Program-made: the position numbers and the translations under genes
Part shown: positions 62,207 through 62,927 of the stretch, one piece after another
How positions within the stretch are numbered: position 1 is the first letter of the stretch
How the letters are laid out: each line of letters begins with the position of its first letter
The notes under the pieces: generated by a model
The model's input: only the letters and a program-made list of their open reading frames with translations
What the model was told of the DNA's origin: nothing
Databases searched by the model: none
NCBI RefSeq assembly: GCF_007120195.1
Contig: NZ_SKOG01000011.1
Coordinates: 1 to 62,927 of the forward strand
Source of the DNA: Aquisalimonas sp.
GTDB lineage: Bacteria; Pseudomonadota; Gammaproteobacteria; Nitrococcales; Aquisalimonadaceae
Reading direction: 5' to 3'
DNA length: 62,927 nucleotides

Positions 62207-62927
62207 GTGATCACGCAACAGAGCCGAAAAACAAGCATGTCGGTGGTCTCGATCCGGCCCGGCCGGGCCTTGGTGACGGTGTCGGGCTGTAGCCGCTGGC
62301 TTGTCATTGCACTGCTGTCGCTGGTGCTTGCTTGCCCCGCGCCGGTGGTCAGCTTGGCCGAAGAGACTGCCGGGTTCACGCAGCAGCGGGATGCGTCGGT
62401 TTTTCGCCAAGTGGCCGAACGCCAGGAACGCCTCCGTGGCGTGCTTGTCCTGATAAACGGGGAGCCTGTACTCGAGCATGTGGTCCGCGGCCCGGACCTC
62501 GACACCCCGGTGAACATCAAGTCGCTGTCCAAGACCATCCTCGCTGCGTTGGTGGGTATGGCCGTGGACAGGGGGTACATTCGCGATGTGGATCAGCTTG
62601 TCACCGAGCTGCTCGGCGATCGGGTTCCCGATGACGTCAATTCCAGGGTGCACGAAATCACCGTCGGGCATCTCCTCTCCATGCAAGCCGGGCTGAAGTC
62701 CACCTCAGGGCCGAACTATGGCGCCTGGGTGTCCAGTGACGACTGGGTGGCCTACGTGCTGCGGCGGCCATTCGTAGGGGAGCCGGGTGGACGCATGCGC
62801 TATTCGACGGGCAACTCGCATCTCCTTTCGGCCGCACTGGCCGAGCAGACCGGCCAAAGCACCCTGGCCCTGGCTCGGGCGTGGCTGGGTGAGCCCCTGA
62901 ATATTGCCATTCCTGACTGGCTGCAGG
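62207..62927 (+). CDS. Serine beta-lactamase-like hydrolase, 3' partial
   Basis: The frame is open to the window end (about 240 residues seen). A GTG start at 62207 with a GGGGGGG ribosome-like site is preferred; ATG 62237 is possible. A signal-type hydrophobic segment (WLVIALLSLVLACPAPVVSL) is followed by the S-x-x-K motif SLSKTILAALVG and the Y-box MRYSTGNSHLLS. These fit class C beta-lactamase or family VIII esterase relatives, including 6-aminohexanoate-dimer hydrolase-type proteins. Only 24 bases separate it from the peptidase gene. Confidence 0.8.
   Translation, partial: MITQQSRKTSMSVVSIRPGRALVTVSGCSRWLVIALLSLVLACPAPVVSLAEETAGFTQQRDASVFRQVAERQERLRGVLVLINGEPVLEHVVRGPDLDTPVNIKSLSKTILAALVGMAVDRGYIRDVDQLVTELLGDRVPDDVNSRVHEITVGHLLSMQAGLKSTSGPNYGAWVSSDDWVAYVLRRPFVGEPGGRMRYSTGNSHLLSAALAEQTGQSTLALARAWLGEPLNIAIPDWLQ

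Overview
The window is about 63 kb of GC-rich chromosome from a gammaproteobacterium. The dnaX-ybaB-recR block with SRP RNA and tRNA-Ser, orn, rsgA, the divergent ppsA/ppsR pair, a DUF1249 gene and a DUF1820 gene are all typical of that class. An ectoine hydroxylase gene and a phasin gene suggest a halotolerant or halophilic bacterium that stores polyhydroxyalkanoate. Together with the tungsten-type aldehyde oxidoreductase operon this fits something like the Ectothiorhodospiraceae, but that placement is inference from gene content only.

Layout. 1-575: the end of an NfeD-like gene and tRNA-Glu with a near-ideal promoter. 575-4990: a decayed accessory stretch holding a DUF1902 gene, a single-domain cyclic-nucleotide-binding protein, a frameshifted Lon-like protease pseudogene, a phosphoribosyltransferase remnant and an intact host-attachment-family gene, bounded by a 40-bp imperfect direct repeat. 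4995-9874: a gamma-glutamylcyclotransferase-like gene and a five-gene aldehyde oxidoreductase operon (ferredoxin, tungsten enzyme, FAD reductase, MoaD-like protein, unknown). 10.1-16.0 kb: small conserved genes, SRP RNA and tRNA-Ser, dnaX-ybaB-recR, rsgA, orn. 16.0-20.7 kb: glcD-glcE-glcF-sulfurtransferase operon for glycolate oxidation. 20.9-24.8 kb: ppsA, its regulator ppsR, DUF1249. 24.8-29.5 kb: glycerophosphodiesterase and a MoxR-DUF58-transglutaminase operon. 29.9-35.8 kb: zinc alcohol dehydrogenase, second cyclic-nucleotide-binding paralogue, VIT-family transporter, Tat-type aldo/keto reductase, DUF6064 membrane protein, SCO1-like lipoprotein and two small unknown membrane proteins.

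35.9-50.4 kb is a branched-chain amino-acid catabolic block. An NSS (LeuT-family) sodium symporter is followed by a minus-strand operon (methylcrotonyl-CoA carboxylase beta, methylglutaconyl-CoA hydratase, methylcrotonyl-CoA carboxylase alpha, dihydrolipoyl dehydrogenase, leucine dehydrogenase). This diverges from a plus-strand operon for the branched-chain 2-oxoacid dehydrogenase E1 alpha, E1 beta and a two-lipoyl E2. That operon ends in a eukaryotic-like protein kinase, an unusual neighbour that invites comparison with the kinase control of the mitochondrial complex. 50.7-62.9 kb: ectD, a DsrE-like protein, a patatin, a phasin with a good promoter and terminator, a sensor operon (PAS histidine kinase, CheB-CheR-PAS fusion, cation efflux protein), a secreted M1-type peptidase, and a serine beta-lactamase-like hydrolase cut by the window end.

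The most unusual observations are: a short repeat family (TAGTGYCCTGTAAC, in one case a perfect 37-nt palindrome) whose first three bases repeatedly form the stop codon of the gene before it; the kinase in the 2-oxoacid dehydrogenase operon; and the two related stress-type loci about 29 kb apart, one intact and one decaying, each with a near-twin cyclic-nucleotide-binding protein.
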